DNA of 64,000 bases from Bacteroidales bacterium UBA2287 (GTDB lineage: Bacteria; Bacteroidota; Bacteroidia; Bacteroidales; Tenuifilaceae), in NCBI GenBank assembly GCA_002345675.1, contig DDWL01000006.1, forward strand, positions 1 to 64,000, in the 5' to 3' direction. Within the stretch, counting starts at the first letter, position 1. Each line of letters begins with the position of its first letter. Under the pieces are notes generated by a model that made no database searches, was not told the DNA's origin, and was given only the letters and a program-made list of their open reading frames with translations. Shown piece after piece: positions 17,816-26,182 of this stretch. Made by a program: the position numbers and the translations under genes.

Positions 17816-18006
17816 GGATTTTTATTTTCGAAAAGAATGGCACAAAGTAAATCAATTACATTGCTAACTACAAAATTTTAAGAAAATTATACTTCTGCGT
17901 TTTTATGGATGGTAGATTTGAAGAGTGTTTCGAAAGGCTATACGTATTTCCTTTGAAATTTCATTGTTTTTTAAATATCATAAGCCGACAAGATTCGTTA
18001 TGAGTG

Positions 18007-20409
18007 ATGAAAAAGAATTATAGTTACCTTTACGCCTTAAATAAACACATTGCCATGGGAATTCGATCGTCAAATTTTGGTAAAAAGTTTTTACTCTGGT
18101 TCTGGGGTATTTTTGCATTTGGATGGGTTATTTTTGCTGGCCTATTTTTAATGATTGGGCTCGAAATGTTTGGGCCACTCCCCTCGTTTGAGGAACTCGA
18201 AAATCCCAAAAGCAGCATTGCTTCGGAGGTATACTCTGAAGATAACGTTATGCTTGGCACCTACTTTAGGGAGAACCGGTCGTTAGCCGACTTTGATGAA
18301 CTGTCGCCAAATCTTTTAAACGCATTAATTGCTACAGAAGATGTTCGATTCCACAGCCATTCGGGAATTGACGGTAGAAGCCTTGTACGTGTGGTTGTAA
18401 AAACAATTCTTTTGGGCCAAAGCGGAAGCGGAGGAGGAAGCACCATAACCCAGCAGCTTGCTAAAAACCTATTTCCTCGCGATACAACTCTTCGCAGATC
18501 TGCAATTACCCGTAAAGGAAAACTGGTTGTAACAAAATTTAAGGAGTGGATTACCGCCATTAAACTTGAGCGTAACTATACAAAAAATGAAATAATTGCC
18601 ATGTACCTTAATACTGTTGCATTTGGTAGTAATGCATTTGGCGTAAAAATGGCAGCAAAAACTTTTTTTAACGCATCAACCGACTCGTTAACTGTTGAAC
18701 AGGCAGCCATGCTAATTGGGGTTGTTAACGCTCCAACCCGCTATAGCCCTATTCGAAACCCCCAAAATGCAATTGTCCGCAGGAATCATGTTATTACTAA
18801 AATGGCAAGGTATGGCTACGTTTCGCCATCACAAGCCGACTCGTTAAAAAAACTGCCCATAAAACTAAACTTTAAGGTTCAAGACCATAATGTTGGGTTA
18901 GCCACCTACTTTCGCGAATCGTTAAGAATTTTACTAAGTGCACCGAAGCCGAATACTCAGTCGTACTTTTCACATGCTATTTATGTTAGAGACTCGATTG
19001 AGTGGGCAACAAATCCCCTTTACGGGTGGTGTAACAAAAACCTAAAGCCCGACGGAACTCCATACAACCTTTATAGGGATGGCATTAAAATTTATACAAC
19101 CCTTAACAGTAAAATGCAGGGCTATGCCGAAGAAGCTGTTGTAAGCCACATTGGCAAGTTTATTCAGCCCGAATTCGACCTTGAGCAGAAAGCGCGCAGA
19201 AACCGCTTATTTGCCGACGCCCTTACCGACGAACAAATAAATAGCATTTTGAATAATGCAATGCGCCAAACCGAGCGCTACAGAGTTATGAGAAATGCTG
19301 GAGCCTCGATGGATAGCATTCGAATGGTGTTTAAGAAAAAAATTCCGATGACCGTATTTACGTGGAAAGGCGATCGCGACACCATTATGAGTCCCCTCGA
19401 CTCGATTAAGCACTACAAAAGGCATTTACGTGCAAGTTTTATGGCAATGGATCCTCGAAACGGTCATATAAAGGCTTGGGTTGGTGGCCCAAATTTTAAA
19501 CACTTCAAGTACGATCAGGTAAAGGAGGGAAAACGCCAAGTAGGATCGACAATTAAACCATTCCTTTACACCTTAGCAATGCAAGAAGGCTACTCGCCTT
19601 GTCATACAATTCCTAACGTTCCTCAAACCTTTGTTGTTGCCGATTCAACGTGGACCCCTAAGAACTCGGGTAACACCAAGTACGACGGAAAAATGGTAAC
19701 ACTAAAGTGGGGTTTAGCCAATTCGGTTAATAACATTTCGGCATGGCTAATGAAGCAATTCAATCCTAACGCTTTGGTCGATATTATTAAAAAAATGGGG
19801 GTAACTAGTCGAATTGATCCTGTGCAGTCAATATTTCTTGGAACATACGAAATTTCGCTTTACGAAATGGTTGGCGCATACGGGACCTTTGTTAATAAAG
19901 GCGTTCACATTGAACCCTTGATGGTAACGCGAATAGAGGATAGAAATGGCAATGTGCTTTCGACATTTTCGCCCCAAAAAAACGAAGCAATAAGCGAGCA
20001 AACCGCCTACCTAATGATTAACCTTTTAGAAGGAGTTATAAACAGGGGCACTGGAGTCCGCCTACGCTATCGCTATAACTTTACAGCGCCAATGGCAGGC
20101 AAAACGGGAACTACTCAAAACCACTCCGATGGCTGGTTTATGGGAATGGTACCGAATTTAGTTGCTGGAGCATGGGTTGGAGCCGAAGACCGATCGGTAC
20201 GTTTTCAAACAATTGGAATGGGACAAGGAGCAAGTATGGCACTTCCTATTTATGCTTTATTTTTAAATAAAGTGTATAAAGACCAACGGCTTGGAATTTC
20301 GCAAAACGACCAGTGGGAAAAACCCCTAAAGGCTGGAAACTACAACCTAAACTGCGACGATATTGACCCAGTTGTTAGTGGAGATATATCGGAGGACGAT
20401 TTCTTTTAG
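18007..20409 (+). CDS. Class A penicillin-binding protein (PBP1A type)
   Basis: This bifunctional peptidoglycan synthase is anchored by one N-terminal helix (FLLWFWGIFAFGWVIFAGLF, about residues 29-48). The GT51 transglycosylase domain has the catalytic Glu in ATEDVRFHSHSGID (about residue 111) and GGGSTITQQLAKNLF. The transpeptidase domain has the SxxK motif in GSTIKP (about 512), SVN in LANSVNNISAW, and KTGT in GKTGTTQNHSDGW (about 698). The 800-residue length fits the family. The start is uncertain: GTG 18004 and ATG 18007 are adjacent, and ATG 18055 (MGIRSSNFGKK) lies just after a TACCTTTA -7-like box at 18025-18032. It is transcribed divergently from topA. Confidence 0.93.
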   Translation: MKKNYSYLYALNKHIAMGIRSSNFGKKFLLWFWGIFAFGWVIFAGLFLMIGLEMFGPLPSFEELENPKSSIASEVYSEDNVMLGTYFRENRSLADFDELSPNLLNALIATEDVRFHSHSGIDGRSLVRVVVKTILLGQSGSGGGSTITQQLAKNLFPRDTTLRRSAITRKGKLVVTKFKEWITAIKLERNYTKNEIIAMYLNTVAFGSNAFGVKMAAKTFFNASTDSLTVEQAAMLIGVVNAPTRYSPIRNPQNAIVRRNHVITKMARYGYVSPSQADSLKKLPIKLNFKVQDHNVGLATYFRESLRILLSAPKPNTQSYFSHAIYVRDSIEWATNPLYGWCNKNLKPDGTPYNLYRDGIKIYTTLNSKMQGYAEEAVVSHIGKFIQPEFDLEQKARRNRLFADALTDEQINSILNNAMRQTERYRVMRNAGASMDSIRMVFKKKIPMTVFTWKGDRDTIMSPLDSIKHYKRHLRASFMAMDPRNGHIKAWVGGPNFKHFKYDQVKEGKRQVGSTIKPFLYTLAMQEGYSPCHTIPNVPQTFVVADSTWTPKNSGNTKYDGKMVTLKWGLANSVNNISAWLMKQFNPNALVDIIKKMGVTSRIDPVQSIFLGTYEISLYEMVGAYGTFVNKGVHIEPLMVTRIEDRNGNVLSTFSPQKNEAISEQTAYLMINLLEGVINRGTGVRLRYRYNFTAPMAGKTGTTQNHSDGWFMGMVPNLVAGAWVGAEDRSVRFQTIGMGQGASMALPIYALFLNKVYKDQRLGISQNDQWEKPLKAGNYNLNCDDIDPVVSGDISEDDFF

Positions 20410-20423
20410 CTTGTTGAAATACC

Positions 20424-22112
20424 CTAAGCCTTAACCCCAGGTATTGAGGCAATAAGTTTCGCTGTATACTCGGATTTAGGCGAGTTAAAAATATCGTCGG
20501 CAAAACCCTCTTCAACAATTTGACCATTTTGCATAACCAAAATGCGGTTACTCATGTAGCGAACCACCGATAAATCGTGCGATATAAACAGGTACGTTAG
20601 GTTTCGTTTTCGCTTTAAATCGTTTAGCAAATTAAGAATTTGCGCCTGAACCGATACGTCGAGGGCCGAAACCATTTCGTCGCAAATTAAAACCTTTGGC
20701 TCCAACGCCAGTGCACGTGCTATAACTATTCGTTGGCGCTGACCTCCCGAAAATTCGTGGGGATACCGGTAAAAACTGTTCGCTGGAAGCGAAACTTCGT
20801 GAAGTAGCTCTAGCGCCCTTGCCTTGCGTTGAGCCTTATTGGGGACGATGCTGTGAACCAGAAGCGGCTCCATAATGGCTTCGCCAATGGTTAAACGTGG
20901 GTTAAGCGACGAGTATGGATCCTGAAAAACAATTTGCACCTCGCGACGAAATGCCTTAAGATTTTCTCCCGAAAAACTTTCGATTGGGCTACCATTAAAT
21001 GTTATGCTTCCGTTTCGGTTTTCGACTAAATTTAGTATAGCCCTGCCAAGAGTTGTTTTTCCACAGCCCGACTCGCCAACAATACCGAGTGTTTCGCCCT
21101 GAAACAGGTTAAAACTAGCAGAACTTACAGCCCTGAAAACTTGCATTGGTTTACCGAAAAGGTTGCGCGAAATAATGTAATCGACATCAACATTTTTAAC
21201 CTCGAGAATGGGTTGAGAATTGTAAACTCTTTCGTTCTCTATGGAAATGTTTTTCTGTGGAACTTCGGCAGTTGAGTTCTCAACGAAATCGCTTACCGTT
21301 AGTAGCCTATTAGGGCGGCTATCGATTGGTGGGCGACAAGCAATAAGTCCTTTGGTATACGAATTTTTGGGAGATATAAGGATTTGCTTTGTTGTTTCGC
21401 TTTCCATAACATTGCCCCGTTGTAGCACAATGGTACTATCGGTTATTTCGGAAATTACGCCAAGGTCGTGGCTTATGAATATTAGGCTCATACCCCTACT
21501 CTTTTGCAGCTCTCGAAGCAGAATAATTATCTCCTTTTGAACTGTAACGTCGAGAGCAGTTGTAGGCTCGTCGGCAATGAGCAGAGAAGGATTTCCAGCA
21601 AGAGACATGGCAATCATAACCCGTTGCTTTTGTCCCCCGCTTAGCTGGTGCGGGTAACTATTGTAAACCTTTTGAGGATTTGGAAGCTGCATTTCGTCGA
21701 AAAGCGATAGGCATTTTTTAGCTGCATCGCCATTCGAAATTGTATTATGAAGCTTAACGGCCTCTTCAACCTGTGCTCCACACTTCATCGAAGGATTTAG
21801 TGAGGTCATTGGCTCCTGAAAAATCATGGCAATCTCCTTACCCCTAACGTTTTGGAAGTCCTTTTCGGTTAAACCAATTAGGTTTACAGTTTCACCATTT
21901 TGACATTTGAAAAATGCGCTCCCCGAAACTATTGTCGCAGCTGAGGGAAGAAGCCCCATTAACGCAAGGGCAGTGATTGATTTTCCCGAGCCTGACTCGC
22001 CAACCAATCCTAACGACTGGCCACTTTGTAAATTAAATGCCATGCTACTAAGCACAACCGACTGGCCAAAGCTTACAGATAAATTTTCGACAGAGAGAAG
22101 GGGTTGATTCAT
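20424..22112 (-). CDS. Oligopeptide-type ABC transporter ATPase, two fused nucleotide-binding domains
   Basis: This 562-residue protein fuses two ABC ATPase domains, as in YejF or DppD-DppF fusions. The first domain has Walker A GESGSGKS (about residues 38-45), signature LSGGQKQRVMIA and Walker B LLIADEP. A linker containing the oligopeptide-transporter C-terminal motif (YTKGLIACRPPID) follows. The second domain has Walker A GESGCGKT, signature FSGGQRQRIVIARALA and Walker B VLICDEMVSALDVS. It should energise peptide uptake, but no permease or substrate-binding protein lies next to it. It converges on the PBP gene. Confidence 0.9.
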   Translation of the reverse strand: MNQPLLSVENLSVSFGQSVVLSSMAFNLQSGQSLGLVGESGSGKSITALALMGLLPSAATIVSGSAFFKCQNGETVNLIGLTEKDFQNVRGKEIAMIFQEPMTSLNPSMKCGAQVEEAVKLHNTISNGDAAKKCLSLFDEMQLPNPQKVYNSYPHQLSGGQKQRVMIAMSLAGNPSLLIADEPTTALDVTVQKEIIILLRELQKSRGMSLIFISHDLGVISEITDSTIVLQRGNVMESETTKQILISPKNSYTKGLIACRPPIDSRPNRLLTVSDFVENSTAEVPQKNISIENERVYNSQPILEVKNVDVDYIISRNLFGKPMQVFRAVSSASFNLFQGETLGIVGESGCGKTTLGRAILNLVENRNGSITFNGSPIESFSGENLKAFRREVQIVFQDPYSSLNPRLTIGEAIMEPLLVHSIVPNKAQRKARALELLHEVSLPANSFYRYPHEFSGGQRQRIVIARALALEPKVLICDEMVSALDVSVQAQILNLLNDLKRKRNLTYLFISHDLSVVRYMSNRILVMQNGQIVEEGFADDIFNSPKSEYTAKLIASIPGVKA

Positions 22113-22149
22113 GGTTTAAATTCTCATATAATATATAAAAATTAACATT

Positions 22150-22285
22150 GCTGTCCGATTAAATTATCAAATTCAGGGCTGAAGCCCAATTTTTATGGGG
22201 CTTTAAATAACCCCAGCCTTAAGGCTGGGGTTACACAGTGCAAGTAATTGAAGGACTTTAGTCCTGATTCTTTTACCGGACAGTT
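22150..22285. repeat. REP-like multi-hairpin element with inverted ends
   Basis: The centre is a perfect 20-bp palindrome (CCCCAGCCTTAAGGCTGGGG, near 22211-22230). It is flanked by GGGCTgaAGCCC on the left and AGGACTttAGTCCT on the right. The outer ends carry CTGTCCG (about 22151) and CGGACAG (about 22278) as inverted repeats. This architecture suggests a non-autonomous mobile repeat of the REP/MITE kind. Confidence 0.65.
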
Positions 22286-22331
22286 GTGAATAATTAAGAT
22301 TATTCTCGAACACTCTTAATATTGAATAGCA

Positions 22332-22424
22332 TTAACTTCTTGCAAATTTTATTAGTGAAGTAATGTCGCCATTATCTGCCTCTCTTATTGCAACTAAATA
22401 CTTGCGCCTATCTTCGCCAATATT
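22332..22424 (-). pseudogene. C-terminal remnant of a Fic-family protein
   Basis: Translation on the minus strand gives NIGEDRRKYLVAIREADNG and then DITSLIKFARS followed by a stop. In-frame stop codons lie just upstream and there is no start or catalytic HPFxxGNGR motif. The pattern Y-x-x-A-[IL]-[KR]-x-A-D-x-x-D-x-x-P/S-L-[IL]-x-F-A-R-S is what I remember from the C-terminus of Fic proteins of the 'mobile mystery protein B' type. The assignment rests on that resemblance alone. It sits beside a mobile-looking palindromic element, consistent with a deletion that removed the rest of the gene. Confidence 0.55.
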
Positions 22425-22495
22425 TTAAGGTTATATCTTTAAATATCAAAATATATTTTAAGGCTATTGCCTGTTTTATTGAAGGTTTATTAAAA

Positions 22496-23731
22496 TTAAT
22501 CGTGCGCTTTTTCCTCTTGAGCAAAAATTCGTCGGGTAATAATACGAACGGGGAAACGTGCCGCCAAGTAGCCAAGGGCAATAACAAGGGAGAGGATAAG
22601 GAGAATGTCGAGGAACTGAATGTCGACTGGGTATGCGTCGATAATAAATGCGCCAATTCCACGTAACTTAACGGGTTCGAAAATAATTTGGATATAGCAA
22701 ATGGCAAGTCCTAAAACAGTTCCAATAACGGTTCCAGCCAACGAAATCAGAAGGCCTTCGGCCATAAATATTTTTTGAATAAGGGTATTGTCGGCTCCAA
22801 GGCTCCGAAGCGTTTCAACATCCTTGCGCTTGTCGATAATTAGCATCGACAGAGAGCCAATAATATTAAACGAGGCAATTACAAGTATAAGCGCCAAAAT
22901 AAGGGCAATGGCAACCTTTTCGGTTTTCATGGTTTTGTAAAGCGACTCATTTTGCTGGTATCGATTCAATACCTTAAACTTCGAGCCAACCGTTTCCTGT
23001 ACCTCTTGCTGTGCACGTTTAGCATTGTACCCTTTAGCAATTTTAAGTTCGACTGCGGTAACCTCGTTTTTATAGTTTAGTAAATTTCGCGAGAAGTCGA
23101 TTGGAACAATAATATACTGCGTATCGAATTCCTGCTCAATGGCAAAAATGCCCGAGGGCATAATAAGTTTCGACGAAAACGCCGATGCCGATGTTATGCT
23201 ATGCTGTTTTCCACGTTTGGGAAGAAATATTTCAAGCGGATCGAAATGCTCGAGATTTGCATTAAGGTAGTAGGCAACCCCTTGTCCCATAATGGCTAAG
23301 GGTTGACTGCCTCGCCACAGCTGAAAGGTGCCAGCGGTTATCATCGAGTCGATTCCGGTTTGCTCGGCATAGTTTCGGCTAACGCCTTTCATAACGCCAA
23401 TATGCTGCTTGCCTCGGTACTTAAAAAGTGCATTCTCTTCGAGCACCTCCGAGTAAACAGCAACCGACTCAAGTTTTCGTAGCTTTTGTAGTTCGACCAG
23501 CGTGTCGGAAAATGTTTTTCCCTCAACAAGTTCAATTTTAAGGTCGGCATCAAAAGCCGACATCATATTGCGAATTAGCTTGTCGAATCCATTGAAAACG
23601 GAGAGAATAACAACAAGAGCCATAACCCCAGTGGCCATTCCAATTACCGAAATGCCCGAGATAATGTTGATAATGTTATGCGATTTTTTGGCAAAAAGAT
23701 ACCGACGGGCTATGTAAAACGGAAAGTTCAT
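22496..23731 (-). CDS. LolC/LolE-family lipoprotein-releasing ABC permease
   Basis: This 411-residue permease resembles LolC/E, which extract lipoproteins from the inner membrane for delivery to the outer membrane. The N-terminus (MNFPFYIARRYLFAKKSHN, then NIISGISVIGMATGVMALVVILSVFNGFD) holds the first membrane helix. A roughly 220-residue periplasmic domain follows, then an FtsX-type C-terminus with three helices and the motif DKRKDVETLRSLGAD. The ATG overlaps the methyltransferase stop (TAATG), so it lies in one operon with rbfA and the methyltransferase. No LolD-like ATPase is adjacent. Confidence 0.88.
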   Translation of the reverse strand: MNFPFYIARRYLFAKKSHNIINIISGISVIGMATGVMALVVILSVFNGFDKLIRNMMSAFDADLKIELVEGKTFSDTLVELQKLRKLESVAVYSEVLEENALFKYRGKQHIGVMKGVSRNYAEQTGIDSMITAGTFQLWRGSQPLAIMGQGVAYYLNANLEHFDPLEIFLPKRGKQHSITSASAFSSKLIMPSGIFAIEQEFDTQYIIVPIDFSRNLLNYKNEVTAVELKIAKGYNAKRAQQEVQETVGSKFKVLNRYQQNESLYKTMKTEKVAIALILALILVIASFNIIGSLSMLIIDKRKDVETLRSLGADNTLIQKIFMAEGLLISLAGTVIGTVLGLAICYIQIIFEPVKLRGIGAFIIDAYPVDIQFLDILLILSLVIALGYLAARFPVRIITRRIFAQEEKAHD

Positions 23732-24507
23732 TATTGAACAGGTTTACGACAAATGTAAAGTATTTCATCCTTTGGAAGACAATAGCGAGCTACCAAAGCA
23801 GAATCGAGCTGGTTAACAAAGTCGTCCTCGGTTACGTCGAAGCCAACCGAACGAAGCCTTTGGGCATAATCGGTTCCGTAAAGGCGAACGTGATCGCGCT
23901 GACCGTAGTGCTTTTCTCTAAGTTCGGGGATGTTTATTGCTGAATCTTCAAGCGTTTTGTCAATTTTTGTATCGAGAGGAACCTGAAAAATTCCAAATCC
24001 ACCTGGTTTCATAACCCTGTAAAGTTCGCTCATTGCCTTTAAGTCGCTGGGAACATGCTCGAGAACGTGGTTACAAAATATTACGTCGTAGCCATTGTCG
24101 GGCAAGGGCATATTCTGAACATCGAGTTTAACCTTTGCCCATGGCGAAATAAGGTCGGCTGTGGTATAGTGGATATTCTTCATTTGCCCAAAGAGCTTAA
24201 GAAAGCAGTACTCCGGTGCAATGTGAAGAACTTTTTGATTTTTGGAAAAAAATGTTGTTCGCTCCTTTAGGTAAAGCCACATTAGTCTATGCCTTTCGAG
24301 CGACAGTGAATGTGGCGCTAGAGCGTTTTTTCGGGAATTTATCCGTCCGTATGGAAGTAATTTTCGGTAAGTTTTCCCAGAAATGGGGTCCTCAAACCTA
24401 TTTCCATAGTAAAACGGCGAAATTAGCCATAACCCAAACGCTGCAAAGCGTTGCAGATGGTGCCTTGGTAAAAATCGGCTTAAAAGCGAAACGAAGAAAC
24501 GAACCAT
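23731..24507 (-). CDS. Class I SAM-dependent methyltransferase
   Basis: This 258-residue protein has a methyltransferase-11-like core. A weak motif I sits in KVLHIAPEYCFLKLFG, and a clear post-motif block reads YDVIFCNHVLEHVPSDLKAM, continuing ELYRVMKPGGFGIFQVPLD. The N-terminal part is basic and aromatic (RYYGNRFEDP-like, with FYYGNRFEDPISGKTYRKLLPYG), which may bind a polymer or sugar substrate. It starts 3 bp after the rbfA stop and shares a base with the lolC/E start. The substrate is unknown. Confidence 0.82.
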   Translation of the reverse strand: MVRFFVSLLSRFLPRHHLQRFAAFGLWLISPFYYGNRFEDPISGKTYRKLLPYGRINSRKNALAPHSLSLERHRLMWLYLKERTTFFSKNQKVLHIAPEYCFLKLFGQMKNIHYTTADLISPWAKVKLDVQNMPLPDNGYDVIFCNHVLEHVPSDLKAMSELYRVMKPGGFGIFQVPLDTKIDKTLEDSAINIPELREKHYGQRDHVRLYGTDYAQRLRSVGFDVTEDDFVNQLDSALVARYCLPKDEILYICRKPVQ

Positions 24508-24510
24508 TTT

Positions 24511-24849
24511 TTACTTTTTCAAAAGCCGATCGATGTTTTCAATATAGTCGAGCGAATCGTCGATATAGAAAATCAGCTCGGGCACTATGCGAAACTGCTG
24601 CTTAACCCGCTGAGCCAGTTCGTGCCTAATAGTTTTAACATTTTCGGTAACAATTGTAAGTGTTTCTTCGGCTTTACTCGAAGGAAAAACGCTTAAAAAA
24701 ACCTTTGCTACTCCAATATCAGGACTAACCCGCACTATAGTTGCAGTAATCATTCGCCCCTGAAACAGCGACTGCGATTGCCGTTGAAAAATTTCGTTCA
24801 AATCTTTTTGAATCTGCCTTGACACCTTTGCCAGTCTTGTACTATCCAT
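24511..24849 (-). CDS. rbfA: Ribosome-binding factor A
   Basis: RbfA is a small KH-fold protein that assists late maturation of the 30S subunit and 16S rRNA. The 112-residue protein has the N-terminal helix RLAKVSRQIQKDLNEIFQR, the strand IVRVSPDIGVAKVFLSVFPS, and the C-terminal block RHELAQRVKQQFRIVPELIFYIDDSLDYIENIDRLL. The last block matches the family pattern (R-x-V-P-x-L-x-F-x-x-D-x-S). The length is standard. It is the first gene of an operon with a methyltransferase and a LolC/E permease. Confidence 0.92.
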   Translation of the reverse strand: MDSTRLAKVSRQIQKDLNEIFQRQSQSLFQGRMITATIVRVSPDIGVAKVFLSVFPSSKAEETLTIVTENVKTIRHELAQRVKQQFRIVPELIFYIDDSLDYIENIDRLLKK

Positions 24850-24934
24850 TTCTTTATGTATTTGGCTACAAAGATAGCTTTTTGAGGGGAATTGGATTGA
24901 ATAAAATGCATTCGGTCAAGTTGCTATTGTTTTA

Positions 24935-24942
24935 TATCTTTG
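24935..24942 (+). promoter_or_regulatory. Bacteroidota -7 promoter box for trpS
   Basis: TATCTTTG matches TAnnTTTG exactly, 22 bases before the trpS ATG. The -33 element is not clear. Confidence 0.5.
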
Positions 24943-24964
24943 TCAAAATTTTAAAATAACAGAC

Positions 24965-25954
24965 ATGGATATTGTAGTTAGTGGCATACGGTCGACCGGA
25001 AAATTGCATATTGGAAACTATTTTGGAGCGTTAAAAAACTTTGTGAAAATGCAGCACGAGAACCATTGCTACTTTTTCATAGCCGATTACCACTCGCTTA
25101 CCACACATCCAACTCCCGAAAACCTTCACGGTTCGGTTAGGCAGGTTCTTGCCGAATACTTGGCCTGTGGCCTCGATCCCGATGTTGCTACGCTTTACGT
25201 GCAGAGCGATATTCCCGAAATTCCCGAGCTATACCTTCTCTTAAATATGAATGCATACATTGGGGAACTTGAGCGTTGCACATCGTTTAAAGATAAAATT
25301 CGCAACCAGCCAAACAATGTGAATTCTGGGTTACTTACCTACCCAACGCTAATGGCAGCTGATATTATTATTCACAAAGCCCATAAAGTTCCCGTAGGGA
25401 AAGATCAGGAGCAGCATCTCGAAATGACCCGAACCTTTGCGAATCGCTTTAACCGACTTTATAATGTTGATTACTTTCCCGAGCCTGTTGCCTATAACTT
25501 TGGTGAGCAGCTGGTTAAAATTCCTGGTCTCGATGGAAGCGGAAAAATGGGAAAATCGGAGGGGAATGCCATTTACTTATCGGACACGCCCGAGGAAATT
25601 CGCAAAAAGGTTATGAAAGCGGTTACCGATAGTGGACCTACAGAACCAAATCAGCCAAAGCCCGAGGCAATTCAGAATTTATTTACTTTAATGAAGGCGG
25701 TTTCGCAGCCCGAGACATTGGCGTTTTTTGAGGAAAAGTACAACACCTGTCAAGTTCGCTACGGCGATTTAAAAAAGCAGCTAGCTGAGGATATCACAAT
25801 CTTTACTTCGCCATTTAGGGAGAAAATTGAATCATATTTAGCCGACTCCGCTTTCCTTCGAAAGGTTGCCAAACAAGGCGCCGAAAAAGCTCGCGAAAGT
25901 TCAGTAAAAACCATGAGCGAGGTTCGTGAAATTATTGGATTTAGGAAGTTTTAA
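24965..25954 (+). CDS. trpS: Tryptophanyl-tRNA synthetase
   Basis: This class I aminoacyl-tRNA synthetase charges tRNA-Trp. The 329-residue protein begins with VVSGIRSTGKLHIGNYFGA, which contains the HIGH-type motif HIGN. Further on it has the family blocks IPEIPELYLLLNMNAYIGELERCTSFKDK and PVGKDQEQHLEMTRTFANRFN. The KMSKS-type motif appears as GKMGKSEGN. It ends with the usual anticodon-binding helical segment (GAEKARESSVKTMSEVREIIGF). The length is typical. No terminator immediately follows the stop. The dispersed repeat and a strong bidirectional hairpin at 26119-26171 lie downstream. Confidence 0.95.
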   Translation: MDIVVSGIRSTGKLHIGNYFGALKNFVKMQHENHCYFFIADYHSLTTHPTPENLHGSVRQVLAEYLACGLDPDVATLYVQSDIPEIPELYLLLNMNAYIGELERCTSFKDKIRNQPNNVNSGLLTYPTLMAADIIIHKAHKVPVGKDQEQHLEMTRTFANRFNRLYNVDYFPEPVAYNFGEQLVKIPGLDGSGKMGKSEGNAIYLSDTPEEIRKKVMKAVTDSGPTEPNQPKPEAIQNLFTLMKAVSQPETLAFFEEKYNTCQVRYGDLKKQLAEDITIFTSPFREKIESYLADSAFLRKVAKQGAEKARESSVKTMSEVREIIGFRKF

Positions 25955-25962
25955 CCAATGCA

Positions 25963-26090
25963 TTAAACGCAAAGGCGCAAAAAGACAACACAGGGGCACA
26001 GAGCCCCGATATCCCGATAGTTATCGGGAATCGGGGCAGAGGCACACCGAGAAATATTTAAACGCAAAGACGCGAAGACGCTATTTTTCT
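25963..26090 (+). repeat. Dispersed 'acgcaaaggcgcaaaaagacaacac' repeat with palindromic core
   Basis: This is a copy of the repeat family also seen at 1-890, 43.5 kb and 45.2 kb. It contains a 35-bp imperfect palindrome at 26003-26037 (gccccgat...atcggggc with an inner cccgatagttatcggg). The same palindrome occurs in the opposite orientation at 43666-43700 and 45352-45386. Confidence 0.8.
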
Positions 26091-26123
26091 ACTCCTCAAT
26101 TGCTCTATTAAAAAATGCACTAA
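26091..26123 (-). pseudogene. Short remnant matching the 3' end of the DUF2461 gene
   Basis: The 19 bases at 26091-26109 are identical to 32761-32779, the last codons of the DUF2461 gene. The similarity continues for about 14 more bases with a one-base deletion. The two copies are in direct orientation and bracket the whole alpha-2-macroglobulin gene. Confidence 0.6.
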
Positions 26124-26171
26124 AAACAAGAAGCGAAAAGGGTTAATCTCTTTTCGCTTCTTGTTTTTAGT
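26119..26171. terminator. Very strong bidirectional terminator after the alpha-2-macroglobulin gene
   Basis: A perfect 22-bp inverted repeat (26119-26140 with 26150-26171) encloses a 9-base loop. The stem bears an A-tract and a T-tract at its outer ends, so it can stop both trpS-direction and leftward transcripts. Confidence 0.9.
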
Positions 26172-26182
26172 ACGATTTATAA

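Larger units (their letters stand above)
22113..22495. other. Intergenic region: REP-like element plus a Fic gene remnant
   Basis: No complete gene is present. The left part holds a multi-palindrome repeat (22155-22285). The right part holds the last 30 codons of a Fic-like protein on the minus strand (22332-22424). About 70 A+T-rich bases separate the remnant from the lolC/E stop. Confidence 0.7.
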
